From positions 1-18,551 of the forward strand of contig JBAUMF010000122.1 of the NCBI GenBank assembly GCA_049578545.1: DNA of 18,551 nucleotides. The letters run 5' to 3'. Of this stretch, positions 1 through 7,290 are shown piece by piece (the first letter of the stretch is position 1; every line of letters starts with the position of its first letter). The notes beneath the pieces are model-generated. The model was given only the letters and a program-made list of their open reading frames with translations. It made no database searches and was not told where the DNA came from. The translations under genes and the position numbers were made by a program. Source of the stretch: DASQBT01 sp049578545. GTDB lineage: Bacteria > Pseudomonadota > Gammaproteobacteria > Burkholderiales > Thiobacillaceae.

Positions 1-57
1 CATCAGCCGAATTTCTTCAAGCGTCTTGCGATCCAATGTTCGTCCATCTCGTTTCAT
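1..57 (-). mobile_element. IS630-family transposase, N-terminal fragment cut by window edge
   Basis: Reading leftwards from an ATG at 57 gives 19 residues beginning MKRDGRTLDRKTLEEIRLM, which runs off the window. This opening resembles the N-terminus of IS630/IS1595-like helix-turn-helix transposases, where it precedes the first DNA-binding helix. The call rests on recognising a short N-terminal pattern, so the family is probable rather than certain. The outer end of the element should lie to the right, within roughly 60-165, where a strong palindrome sits (129-146). No second copy of the element is visible in the window, so the insertion cannot be delimited. Confidence 0.5.
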
Positions 58-128
58 GCAACATGAGACTGTCATGGGTGCTGCGAGTTCCACATTTGTC
101 GTCTTATTTAGCGACCAGTGAGTAATAG

Positions 129-146
129 CCGGACAGAACTGTCCGG
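129..146. repeat. 8-bp perfect inverted repeat near the IS end
   Basis: CCGGACAG and CTGTCCGG are exact reverse complements separated by AA. The site is about 70 bp upstream of the transposase-like ATG at 57, where the terminal inverted repeat or transposase-binding site of an IS630-type element would be expected. It could equally be an operator. The pairing is seen directly; the role is inferred. Confidence 0.5.
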
Positions 147-282
147 GCATTTCTTGATGTAGAGATTGCGACATTTGACTCTACCCCCTGGTTGGAACGC
201 AATATTTATTTGCTGCGCCTCTATATTAAGGCATCAAGTACTGGACAGCGCCGTATACGTTTCAGCATATTATGAGCGTCAG

Positions 283-459
283 CTAGGTTCTCCTAAAGAA
301 GATGAAATAAAAGGCCACGCCTGCAATCAGCAGCCCGGTGAACAGCATGGGGTTGATGCGCAGCAGGACAAACACGCCCACGACACCCATCCATCGGGTG
401 CGCTCGAACAGGAAGAACAGCGCCGTGGCCACAACGAAGGCGAAAGTGATGGTCAGCAC
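283..459 (-). CDS. Small two-helix membrane protein, hypothetical
   Basis: This is a 58-residue reading frame if it starts at GTG 459, which follows a GGAG motif by 5 nt. The open frame continues upstream without a better start. The product has a hydrophobic segment (about residues 1-17), a short charged loop containing FERTRW, and a second long hydrophobic stretch ending in FFRRT. That is consistent with two membrane spans and a positively charged C-terminus. No family is recognised. It stands alone between the IS fragment and the Lys/Pro-rich ORFs. The opposite strand is also open here, so coding status is uncertain. Confidence 0.4.
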   Translation of the reverse strand: MLTITFAFVVATALFFLFERTRWMGVVGVFVLLRINPMLFTGLLIAGVAFYFIFFRRT

Positions 460-629
460 CAGGGCTCCAAGGGGGGTTAAGAAAACAGGCTGGGAACACG
501 CAATGGGGGAAAAGCAGAAAGAGGGTCGGTATAGGGTCGGTATTGCGCCGGTGCTTCGTTGCGAAGCAGAAAAACCGCTACGTTTCGTGCAGTTACAGGC
601 GGGTGCGTCGAGGCACACGCGGACTGGTA

Positions 630-782
630 CTACCTGGGAGAGGTCTTCTTCGGCGCTGCCTTGGCGGTGGCCTTCTTGCTTGGTGCGGCTGGCTTGTCTG
701 CGACGTTCGCTGGCTTGGGCTCGGCCTTCGCTGCCTTGGGTTTGGGCTCGATGGTTTGCGCCTTAGGTTTCTTTGAATTCAT
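630..782 (-). CDS. Lys/Pro/Ala-rich basic small protein (H1-like tail)
   Basis: The frame encodes 50 residues starting MNSKKPKAQ and ending APKKTSPR. It consists almost wholly of Lys, Pro and Ala in KP/PKA/AAK patterns, like the disordered tails of bacterial histone-H1-like proteins. Those are known to bind DNA nonspecifically through charge. The ATG lacks a convincing ribosome binding site and overlaps the end of the 41-aa frame at 763-888. Deleting one T near 764 would join the two frames into a single protein of about 85 residues with a helical head and basic tail. It is therefore likely the 3' part of one gene rather than a gene of its own. Confidence 0.5.
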   Translation of the reverse strand: MNSKKPKAQTIEPKPKAAKAEPKPANVADKPAAPSKKATAKAAPKKTSPR

Positions 783-888
783 CTTTGAGTTGCTGGACAA
801 CAGTTTTGCGCTGACTTCTCATATTGGGTCCTTTAGTTAATATCGCGGTATGCTCTCCCTTGGCTCTGGCCAACATTGTCTTGGCCAT
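763..888 (-). CDS. Short basic ORF, probable 5' part of a frameshifted gene
   Basis: This 41-residue frame begins MAKTMLARAKGEHTAIL and ends QLKDEFKET. The sequence is charged and helix-forming and looks protein-like. It stops inside the start of the Lys/Pro/Ala-rich frame (630-782), one nucleotide out of phase with it. A one-base correction at the stop would read KET directly into the KAQTIEPKPK tail. No good Shine-Dalgarno is seen before the ATG. Upstream on the same strand, 34 nt away, lies the end of the SNF2 fragment. No named family is recognised. Confidence 0.35.
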   Translation of the reverse strand: MAKTMLARAKGEHTAILTKGPNMRSQRKTVVQQLKDEFKET

Positions 889-921
889 ACTGGATGACGT
901 CCACAGAGTGACGGATAAGCG

Positions 922-1602
922 CTATAGGAAAGCAGCGGGGGCGGCAGATGACAGAACTGGTGTGGCTTTATTCTGCGCAAATCCGTGTACAGAGAGCCGT
1001 ACTTGTTCATACATCTCTGCCATGCGTCTGGACATTGCAAGCGGTTGCGGAATGTCTATTCTCTCCGGAAGATCCTTTGCCACCTCCTTGATGCGACGTC
1101 GAAGCAGTATTGGCGCCACCAGCGGGGCCAAATCGGAAGCGCCTGAATTGGTGTTATCAAAAAGGTTTTCAAAATCTCCACGTCGTCCAAGTAATCCTGG
1201 AAGGGCAAAATCAGAAAGCGACCAAAGGTCAGAAAGGCTGTTTTCAACTGGGGTGCCGGTTATTGCTAGGGACACTCTTCTGGGTAACGTTTTGACAGAC
1301 AAGGTTCTCTGTGCATCCGGGTTCTTGATGTTTTGGGCTTCATCAAGCGCCAGGAGATTCCAGCTAATCGCCGAGAGCATGGGTTCATCCCTTACGACGA
1401 TGTCATAGGACGTGACTACTACATCAATTCCAGCAAGGCGGGATGCAATCCCTGCGCGATTGTTGCCAGCATGTATGGTCACTGAGAGCGAGGGAGCAAA
1501 CTGGCCGAGTTCTCGTCGCCAGTTTTCCAGCAGCGTTGCCGGAGCAACTACCAATGTGGGTGCCTGTATTTGGGTATCCGTCTCTCCAAAACTTACTTCA
1601 GA
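922..1602 (-). pseudogene. SNF2-family helicase fragment, truncated at both ends
   Basis: The open frame contains a typical bacterial SNF2/RapA-type ATPase core. It shows motif Ia (TLVVAPATLLENW), the Walker B DEAQ box (the DEAQ is 70 codons after a TTG at 1554), motif III (ITGTPVENSLSDLWSL), and a further conserved stretch, LLRRRIKEVAKDLP. The N-terminal part with the Walker A (GxGKT) motif is missing: the homologous sequence starts about 1563-1580, right at the end of the cytochrome gene. The C-terminal helicase lobe is also missing, because similarity stops near HGFAQNK and the frame ends soon after. About 190 residues remain of a protein that is usually close to 1000 residues or longer, so it cannot be an active ATPase. 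Confidence 0.85.
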
Positions 1603-2261
1603 CTAGATAAGTATGCTGCAAGCTCATTGATCTCATCTTCAGTCAATGATTCAGTGACGACGTTCATGCCAAGCAAGCCATAACCTACCTCGCGACTCGC
1701 ATATTTCTTTAATCTTGACACCAAGTAATCATGCTTTTGCCCTGCAAGACGCGGGAAATCCACCAGACCCACAGCTCTGCGATTCTCTTCACCTTCAGCA
1801 TTATCGCCGTGACAATTTCCACAAGAAAGACCTATCCTTTTCGTAATTTGCCGCTTATATACGTCTTTGCCCTTCGCGATCAAAGCAAGATCAAAAGATT
1901 CGTCTGAAGTGGAAGGTTTTAGTTCTTGCTCGCTGTAGTACCTAGCCAAATTGCGAATGTCGCTTTCTGACAGCTGGTCTACTTCAGACCCCATTTTCTC
2001 ACTTGCGCGCCCATGTATTTTGAATTCCTTTTCTCTTAGCAATTGCTGCACGAGATATCCCTGAAGTTGTCCAGCAAGATTTGGCGCATTTGGCAGAGGA
2101 CTATTTCCATCAACCCCATGGCAGGCGCCACACGTCTGAACCCATTTGGAATCCTGCGTGAGTTTATCTGCAAGTACAAAAGGAGCGTATGCGACCATGC
2201 AAACCAACAAAAACTTGTTCATTGTGTTTACTTTAAGCACTTCTTGTAGGAACGCTTTCAT
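1593..2261 (-). CDS. Diheme cytochrome c4-like protein
   Basis: The 222-residue product is periplasmic, with a signal segment (MNKFLLVCMVAYAPFVLA from residue 14) and two c-type heme motifs, CGACH in the first half and CGNCH in the second. Each is followed by the P-N/R-L-A-G-Q motif of cytochrome c4 domains. Met residues in SEKMGSE and LLGMNVV are plausible sixth ligands. The family shuttles electrons in the periplasm, usually from the bc1 complex to terminal oxidases. ATG 2261 has a GGAG 9-10 nt upstream. The alternative ATG at 2222 would give a more classical signal peptide but has a poorer binding site. The stop codon lies at the junction with the SNF2 fragment. Confidence 0.9.
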   Translation of the reverse strand: MKAFLQEVLKVNTMNKFLLVCMVAYAPFVLADKLTQDSKWVQTCGACHGVDGNSPLPNAPNLAGQLQGYLVQQLLREKEFKIHGRASEKMGSEVDQLSESDIRNLARYYSEQELKPSTSDESFDLALIAKGKDVYKRQITKRIGLSCGNCHGDNAEGEENRRAVGLVDFPRLAGQKHDYLVSRLKKYASREVGYGLLGMNVVTESLTEDEINELAAYLSSLK

Positions 2262-2474
2262 TTGGTCTTCTCCGTAAGGCTTGGGTAGATCAATTATGGG
2301 CTACTTCAATGTCTGCCGCAGCCAACGCCTTGGAGATTATATGGATGAAGGCAGTGTAAGTGTGAAGTGGCAAAATCCATAGGAGAGACGTGGCGGCAGG
2401 AAATCCAGATCGAGAAACGCGTCAGAAGGAAGTGCCGCTCAATGCCGAGCCCATGAGCGGCCTATACAGAACCC

Positions 2475-2507
2475 GGAAAAGCAAAAGGCCACCCCGAAGA
2501 GTGGCCC
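2475..2507 (-). terminator. Rho-independent terminator of the tRNA-Phe fragment
   Basis: On the minus strand GGCCAC and GTGGCC (2487-2492 and 2501-2506) form a perfect 6-bp stem around an 8-nt loop. They are followed by TTTTGCTTTT. The hairpin begins 17 nt past the CCA end of the tRNA fragment, so it is the natural terminator of that tRNA gene retained beside its 3' half. Confidence 0.8.
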
Positions 2508-2523
2508 AAGTGCACGGTGTGGG

Positions 2524-2569
<46 letters not shown>

Positions 2570-2741
2570 TCGTGGGCCTTCAGGTTAACATTTATAAATC
2601 AATACCTTGCCTCACCCGCAAGTTTGATATGAAGTCCCGCGAAGCCCCATACAGCGTGGGGTAGGTTTTGAAGTGGTTACGTTTTGGCTACGGTAGCCCT
2701 CGCCGGATGATATGCAGTGATTTGCTTACGGGGTTAACGTA
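2570..2741. other. Gap next to the tRNA fragment, no gene
   Basis: I see no coding sequence and no integrase remnant here. A 5-bp hairpin, CCCCA/TGGGG at 2645-2661, is followed by TAGGTTTT on the plus strand and is only weakly terminator-like. Confidence 0.4.
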
Positions 2742-3020
2742 TCACTGGTCATGGAGGGATTCATGACCCGCATCCACAACCAAATATCCTTTTTGGGTGA
2801 GTTGGTAGTAACGGCCTTCCGGAGACAACAGATCGATCACCTTTTCCTTGGCCAATTGGCGCACGGCAGCGTGGTAATAGCTAGCCGAGAACTGAGCCAA
2901 GGTTTCGGCAAACTGGCTGACATTCACAATCCCTTCGGGCTCAAGGCCCAATGTCTTCATTCTTACCAGAATCGCCTGGCGGGTTTTTTGAAGGTGGTCG
3001 GGTTTTAATTGGTAATTCAT
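2742..3020 (-). CDS. Small winged-helix-like protein, hypothetical
   Basis: The frame from ATG 3020 gives 92 residues, starting MNYQLKPDHLQKTRQAIL. An earlier TTG at 3047 is less likely. Predicted helices (residues 8-22, 33-45, 48-60) are followed by LLSPEGRYYQLTQKGYLVV, which reads as a beta-hairpin wing after a recognition helix (SYYHAAVRQLAKE). This is the layout of a winged helix-turn-helix DNA-binding domain, but no named family is recognised. It lies 115 nt downstream of higA on the same strand. It may share the transcript as a third protein or be independently expressed. Confidence 0.6.
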   Translation of the reverse strand: MNYQLKPDHLQKTRQAILVRMKTLGLEPEGIVNVSQFAETLAQFSASYYHAAVRQLAKEKVIDLLSPEGRYYQLTQKGYLVVDAGHESLHDQ

Positions 3021-3135
3021 GTCAAATCGCCGGGGGTAAAAGCGCAAGACTGCACATAATCAAGAAAACGGCACGCCTGATCAAATGAATCTGGGCTCTG
3101 GGAACAGGTTATCAGCATTGTTTCATTGGCGAAAC

Positions 3136-3426
3136 TTATGCGGCAATCGGCGTCAACTGTTCCAGTTGATCCTTGATTGCGCTCCGTGCTTCACGCAGCT
3201 CATACTCATCCTGCAATCCCATCCAAAATTGAACGGAAGTACCGAATACTTTGGCAAGGCGCAGAGCGGTATCCGCAGTGATCCCTCGCTTGCCCAATAC
3301 AATCTCATTGATTCGACGCGGAGGAACACCGATCGAATTGGCCAGCCTGGTTTGACTTATTTCCATCGGACGTAGAAATTCTTCGAGGAGTATTTCACCA
3401 GGGTGAACATTCTGCAATTTATCCAT
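3136..3426 (-). CDS. higA: HigA-family antitoxin / XRE transcriptional repressor
   Basis: The 96-residue protein begins MDKLQNVHPGEILLEEFL, the signature opening of HigA/VapI-type antitoxins. A lambda-repressor-like HTH follows (about residues 20-60: ISQTRLANSIGVPPRRINEIVLGKRGI), then FGTSVQFWMGLQDEYEL, characteristic of the family. These proteins neutralise the HigB RNase and repress their own operon. The start at 3426 is chosen because AAGGAG lies 6 nt before it. The ATG two codons earlier would directly abut that motif. The higB stop codon overlaps the same Shine-Dalgarno, so translation is probably coupled. The gap to higB is 10 nt. Confidence 0.93.
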   Translation of the reverse strand: MDKLQNVHPGEILLEEFLRPMEISQTRLANSIGVPPRRINEIVLGKRGITADTALRLAKVFGTSVQFWMGLQDEYELREARSAIKDQLEQLTPIAA

Positions 3427-3436
3427 TCCCATCTCC

Positions 3437-3718
3437 TTAATGGTAATCGACGATCTCGACCGCGTCGGGGCCGCTGTCTGTCCACACAAAACAGATTCGC
3501 CATTGATCATTGATGCGAATGCTGTGCTGCCCTTTTCGATCGTCTTTCAATGCTTCAAGCCGGTTTGCTGGAGGAACCCGCAGATCATTTAGCGACTGCG
3601 CCTTGTCCAACATGAACAGTTTTCGCAGTGCGACTTGCTGAATATTACGAGGCAATCGACGCGCTACTTCACCACGCCAGACCTTCTCAGTCTCTTTGGA
3701 CCCAAATCCGATGATCAT
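3437..3718 (-). CDS. higB: HigB-family toxin, RelE-type mRNA interferase
   Basis: The 93-residue protein has the RelE/HigB fold markers: a short N-terminal strand (MIIGFGSKETEKVW) and a central helix. The canonical core follows (RLEALKDDRKGQHSIRINDQ, then WRICFVW), with a terminal VEIVDYH. HigB toxins cleave ribosome-bound mRNA and are held inactive by HigA. Length matches the family (about 92). The toxin-first gene order is typical of higBA. The ATG at 3718 has no Shine-Dalgarno and lies only 5 nt past a strong -10 box, so the mRNA may be leaderless. No disruption is seen. Confidence 0.93.
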   Translation of the reverse strand: MIIGFGSKETEKVWRGEVARRLPRNIQQVALRKLFMLDKAQSLNDLRVPPANRLEALKDDRKGQHSIRINDQWRICFVWTDSGPDAVEIVDYH

Positions 3719-3723
3719 CAGCA

Positions 3724-3752
3724 ACTATAACGTATCGCGTTATAGTGTGCAA
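3724..3752 (-). promoter_or_regulatory. higBA promoter with overlapping HigA operator
   Basis: On the minus strand TTGCAC (3747-3752), a 17-nt spacer and TATAGT (3724-3729) form a near-consensus sigma-70 promoter. A perfect 9-bp inverted repeat, ACTATAACG/CGTTATAGT with a 5-nt centre (3724-3746), covers the -10 box and the spacer. This is where an autorepressing HigA dimer would block RNA polymerase. The pairing and spacing are seen directly; HigA binding is inferred from the family. Confidence 0.8.
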
Positions 3753-3980
3753 CTTTCTCAGAACGCATCAACCATAAAACTTCCAGACCCAACTAAAGAC
3801 ACCACCAGATATCGCCCTCTGTCGTGTCGTACAGCCTCGCCTGCCTCACGGTATCTGTATGCAGTTTCAGATCGGGAAGAGTGTGCAGACCTTCTGTACA
3901 GGTTCAGTAGGGTGTGACAAGCGCAGCGCGGAGCATGCTTCCATTCGGGTGCCGGGCGGAGCCTGACCAGGTGGTTGGGC

Positions 3981-4030
3981 GGTCATTCTTTCCCATGATC
4001 GGCCATCGGCCGTCCATGGGAAGAATGTCC
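3981..4030 (-). terminator. Long two-tier hairpin downstream of the TPR gene
   Basis: CATTCTTTCCCATG (3984-3997) pairs with CATGGGAAGAATG (4015-4027) over 13 bp with one bulged T. The loop itself holds CGGCC/GGCCG. It starts 15 nt past the stop of the minus-strand TPR gene, so a transcript-end or mRNA-stabilising role is likely. There is no U-tract on the minus strand, so it is not a textbook rho-independent terminator. The rest of 3753-4044 holds no gene that I can support. Confidence 0.5.
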
Positions 4031-4044
4031 GGACATCAACACCC

Positions 4045-4839
4045 TCAGTTCCAGTCATCCCCGCCCATGCTCGAAGCATCGTCCCAGGAACCATCACTTA
4101 TGCCGAAATCCTGTTCACCCATGTCGTTCTGAGTTGGGGCGAAATCATCGGCGTTCGCAAGCGGAACGGAATGAGAACTGCCTGGATTGCCATCCAGGAA
4201 GTGATGCATCAGTTCTTCGCCTGCCACCATTCCGGCCCCTACTGCCGCGCCAGTTGCCAATCCGCCCAGAATTCCCGACCCGACACCGCCCCCTATTGGT
4301 CCTACGCTCCCGGCAGGATAGGGTTGCATCGGAGTCATCGGGCTAAAGCCTGGAGAATTGACCGCCGGCACTACACTGCGGCGCATGATGAAGCGGACGG
4401 CAACGAGGAGGAGAACCACCAGACCAACCCCGATCATCAACAGGCTCCCGGGAGAGGCGTGGTGGGGAACAGGACGTACCGGCTGTGAGGCCAAGTCAGC
4501 CAAGGCGTTCGCCCCAGAAAGCCGGCGTTGCAGGGACTGGACGGATTGGGGTTTGGCAAAGGGCAGCCCCGGCGCCAGATGTTCGGATTTGGCCAGTTCC
4601 GTCCTTGCATCGGTGAGGCGTCCCTGCTTAGTCAGCAGTTCTGCTTCGACAAAATGGGCTTTGGCACTGTCAGGGTGGTCTCGAAGGACTTGTTCCATCA
4701 TGGTCTGCGCATCGGCCATTCTGCCATCCTCGGCCGCCCGATAGACCTGCTGGATCGTCGGGTCGGCAGCGTACGAAGTAACCCCACCAACGGCCGTTGA
4801 AACCAGCAAAAAGAGACCCATTAACATTTTCTTGGACAT
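4045..4839 (-). CDS. TPR-containing membrane protein with Gly-rich tail, unknown role
   Basis: The 264-residue protein has a signal segment (residues 1-25, ending TSYAA). A periplasmic TPR-like pair of helices follows (about 27-90: AAEDGRMADAQTMMEQVLRDHP, then AKAHFVEAELLTKQGRLTDA, split here for length). A Pro-rich linker leads to one membrane span (131-152, ending in RFIMRR). The C-terminal part is Gly/Ala-rich (GGLATGAAVGAGMVAGEEL) and ends in an acidic, Gly/Trp-containing tail (DDWN). ATG 4839 has AGGAG 8 nt upstream. I recall similar uncharacterised proteins in proteobacteria, but no role can be assigned. It stands alone, with a hairpin after its stop. Confidence 0.75.
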   Translation of the reverse strand: MSKKMLMGLFLLVSTAVGGVTSYAADPTIQQVYRAAEDGRMADAQTMMEQVLRDHPDSAKAHFVEAELLTKQGRLTDARTELAKSEHLAPGLPFAKPQSVQSLQRRLSGANALADLASQPVRPVPHHASPGSLLMIGVGLVVLLLVAVRFIMRRSVVPAVNSPGFSPMTPMQPYPAGSVGPIGGGVGSGILGGLATGAAVGAGMVAGEELMHHFLDGNPGSSHSVPLANADDFAPTQNDMGEQDFGISDGSWDDASSMGGDDWN

Positions 4840-5007
4840 GTTTACAACTCCTATGTATCAATACAAAACGGACGCCGATCTAGAGCAAGAACAAGCGCAC
4901 CGGCAGCAGAATGGTAACCTTATGTTGTGTCACGACGGTGGATTTCAAGGCCTCCTACAAAGCTCGCGGAGACCGAAATTCGCACGAACCGAACCACAGC
5001 CTTGATT

Positions 5008-5253
5008 TCACAAAACGTACCGATTGTGCGGGCAAGCAAGAAAGTGCATGACCCAATGCTCTAATCCATTCCAGCAGCTTGGGAAGCGCTCGATCGGCAA
5101 GGCTGCCTGAGCCAGGTTAAGGAACGTGCTGTGCGGGATTTTTGCCCGGAATGCTTCAGCGACGGGTGCGAACTCAATGTCAAACCGATTGTCTGCCGTG
5201 TCGGCTGCGGTCCCATTGACGCGGGCAGGCGAAGCGTCCAGGTGCGCGACCCT
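5008..5253 (-). other. In-frame open extension after the beta-hydroxylase stop
   Basis: The frame of the upstream hydroxylase-like gene stays open for 81 codons past its TGA (5254-5256). It ends at TGA 5008-5010. The stretch has no ATG, GTG or TTG start near its beginning. It reads like protein, for example FDIEFAPVAEAFRAKIPHS followed by TFLNLAQAALP. It may be the remnant of a longer C-terminus cut by a premature stop, a separate decayed gene, or chance in GC-rich DNA. The remainder of the gap to the TPR gene (4840-5007) shows nothing recognisable. Confidence 0.3.
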
Positions 5254-5967
5254 TCAGTTACCGGCCATTAACGTATTCCTGCGTACCCGAATTGCGGCCC
5301 CGGCCAAGCCAATTAGCAACCTGGACAGCAGTGCCATGTCGCGCGGCATGCCATGGCGGCGAATGTCCAGGAGCAGGGCAATCCGTACCTGATTGCTTCG
5401 ATTCCACACTTCATGCGGAAAGGTGTCATCCCAAAGCAGGCATTCAGCATTGGCGATCCGATGTTCGACGTCGTTGATTATCAGCATGACATCGGGACGG
5501 CCATCGGCTCCGGTGGGCACAGACAGGCCAAGATAAAACCGGATCACGCCACGAAATGGCCCGCGATGTCGCGGGATGTGCTTGCCTGGGGATAGAAACG
5601 ACAGCGTAGCGGAAAGGACGTCAGGGGCGGAGCTGACCAGGGAGGCGAGCTTTGGGCACCGAGCCATGTTTTGCTGTATGGCTACGCCATATGCCTTGAG
5701 CACCAGCATTCGCCAATCACGCCCATCATTGGCTGAGATTTCAGCTTGGCTGCGCATCAACTCATGAAATCGGGGAACTTCCCTAAGTGTGTTTGCAACC
5801 TGCAGCGCTTCGTCCCGTACATCCTCCCACGCGTCGACAAATTGGTCAGCGGCGGGGAAGTGGCCCGCCAGATCCAGAACCGGTGGCCCTGAGATGCGGC
5901 GATCGTAAAGGGTTCTGATCAGACCGGCAAAGGCCTCATAACAGATACTCGTCGTGCTCGTCCCCAA
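5254..5967 (-). CDS. Aspartyl/asparaginyl beta-hydroxylase-like dioxygenase
   Basis: The 237-residue protein carries the core of the AspH/LpxO-type Fe(II)/2-oxoglutarate dioxygenases. The motif HIPRHRGPFRGVIRFYLGL (130-148) holds the first iron-ligand His (H134) and the 2-oxoglutarate region. LLWDDTFPHEVWN (177-189) holds the second His (H185). The double-stranded beta-helix follows an N-terminal helical region (30-110). Family members hydroxylate Asp/Asn side chains or lipid A acyl chains; the substrate here is unknown. A hydrophobic C-terminal stretch (LLSRLLIGLAGAAIRV) could be a membrane anchor. The only evident start is a TTG at 5967 without a clear Shine-Dalgarno, so the N-terminus is uncertain. 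Confidence 0.82.
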   Translation of the reverse strand: MGTSTTSICYEAFAGLIRTLYDRRISGPPVLDLAGHFPAADQFVDAWEDVRDEALQVANTLREVPRFHELMRSQAEISANDGRDWRMLVLKAYGVAIQQNMARCPKLASLVSSAPDVLSATLSFLSPGKHIPRHRGPFRGVIRFYLGLSVPTGADGRPDVMLIINDVEHRIANAECLLWDDTFPHEVWNRSNQVRIALLLDIRRHGMPRDMALLSRLLIGLAGAAIRVRRNTLMAGN

Positions 5968-6211
5968 GGTTTGAATGTGTATTATTTATAGAATAGTCCA
6001 CTCGATATTGGTTCCAGCACGACCAATCGCTTGCGAGGGGTGTTAACGGGGGAGTACCCTTGCTCGGGTTGCGGGAGACGTGGGCAGAGCAAGCAGGTGC
6101 GTGGTCCTGGCATTTCCTCAGGGCCAATAGGCCAAACTCGCTTTATCCACGATGCTGGGTAGGAAAAGTGGGCGCACCATGATGGCCGCTTTCACTCGAT
6201 GAGGAGCCGAT

Positions 6212-6655
6212 ATGCAGACTTATGAACGCATCGTATGCGCCGTTGACTTTTCCGCCATCAGCGACGCGGCATCCGCGCGCGCCGCTGCATTGGCGCGCCA
6301 AATTGGCGCCCAACTCACGTTCCTACACGTCGTGGAATACTTCCCCGAAAACCGTTCGAACGAGGTCATCGCGCCCGAATGCACCGATCCCGCAGAGTAC
6401 AGCGAGACTCAGGCGCGCAATGGACTGGCCGAACTGGCGAGCCGCCTTGGATGCAAGGAGGCAAGTCATGAGGTGCTGTTCAGCCCACACTCGGCGTGGC
6501 ATGAGATTGTCCGTTTCGCGGGGGAAAGCAATGCTGACCTGATCGTCCTGGGCTGCCATGGCCATCACGGTGTTGCGACCCTTCTTGGGTCGACCAGCAA
6601 CGGGGTAGTCAATCGCGCGCCCTGCGATGTTCTCGCCGTGCGTCCCCATTTTTGA
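6212..6655 (+). CDS. Universal stress protein, UspA family
   Basis: The 147-residue protein is a single Usp domain. It opens with YERIVCAVDFSAISDAA, has the central strand LTFLHVVEYFP, and ends with NADLIVLGCHGHHGVATLLG followed by STSNGVV and APCDVLAVR. The G-x2-G-x8-GS pattern is the nucleotide-binding loop of ATP-binding Usp proteins, one residue shorter than the textbook x9 spacing but common in this subgroup. Usp proteins are cytoplasmic dimers induced by starvation and stress. A GAGGAG motif 5 nt before the ATG fixes the start. It is the only plus-strand gene in the block and faces the minus-strand HdeD/coiled-coil genes. Confidence 0.93.
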   Translation: MQTYERIVCAVDFSAISDAASARAAALARQIGAQLTFLHVVEYFPENRSNEVIAPECTDPAEYSETQARNGLAELASRLGCKEASHEVLFSPHSAWHEIVRFAGESNADLIVLGCHGHHGVATLLGSTSNGVVNRAPCDVLAVRPHF

Positions 6656-6910
6656 GTCGAGGCGTTACGCTAAGCCGTGCTCGAATTTCAGCGCGTTTCA
6701 AGCAGTGACACCTCCAATACCTTACTTAACAGACGAAATTTGCGACTAACCTTCTTCCACTCGACAGGAGACCACTTCTCAAGGGACACGCAAGGTAGTG
6801 TTGTCGCAGCCTTCATTGTCAGTCCAGTTGGCACTGGGTCTGAACGATCTCAGGGAACCGAAAAAAAACCTGCAGAAGAGGCCCTTCACCGCCTTGACTG
6901 CGACGAGGTA

Positions 6911-7145
6911 GCACAGCACCGTCGCAAGCAGGGTCAACGGCAGTGCTGCCATCACCCTTGCGCAACGCGGCGTGATCAGGTTAATGCCGACGAGAAACCC
7001 AACGCCCAGACAGCAGTAACGCGCCAGCCTAGAATGATGGCCGCTCACCAGCATCCAACCCCAGGAGCCGCCGATCACGTCGCGACAAGCAATCGACGTC
7101 ACCCTTTAAAAAACGCCCTCGGCGAGGAAGAACACGGTCAACGGC
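6911..7145 (-). pseudogene. Decayed C-terminal copy of hdeD-like gene
   Basis: This stretch aligns by eye with 8400-8640 inside the intact HdeD-family gene. Shared runs include GTGCTGCCATCAC, TTAATGCCGACGAGAAACCC (one mismatch) and ACGCCCTCGGCGA. At protein level the copy retains SWGWML and LGVGFLVGINLIT, matching SGSWGWMLASG and LGFLVGINLITSG. About 27 nt present in the intact gene near 8526-8552 are absent at 7034-7053. The frame is broken, and the N-terminal two thirds and the end of the gene are missing. It has no start codon or plausible function. Confidence 0.85.
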
Positions 7146-7290
7146 GACGAATCTAGGTTTGGCTTCTTTCCTTTGATGCGTTTCAGAGTTCGTGTGATTC
7201 AACCGCGTCTGGCATACTGACCCTGACTTCCGCCAGGGTGCAAATCAACCGATTCGACGCAAGGCTCACCCCCATTCGTGGCAGAAAGGG

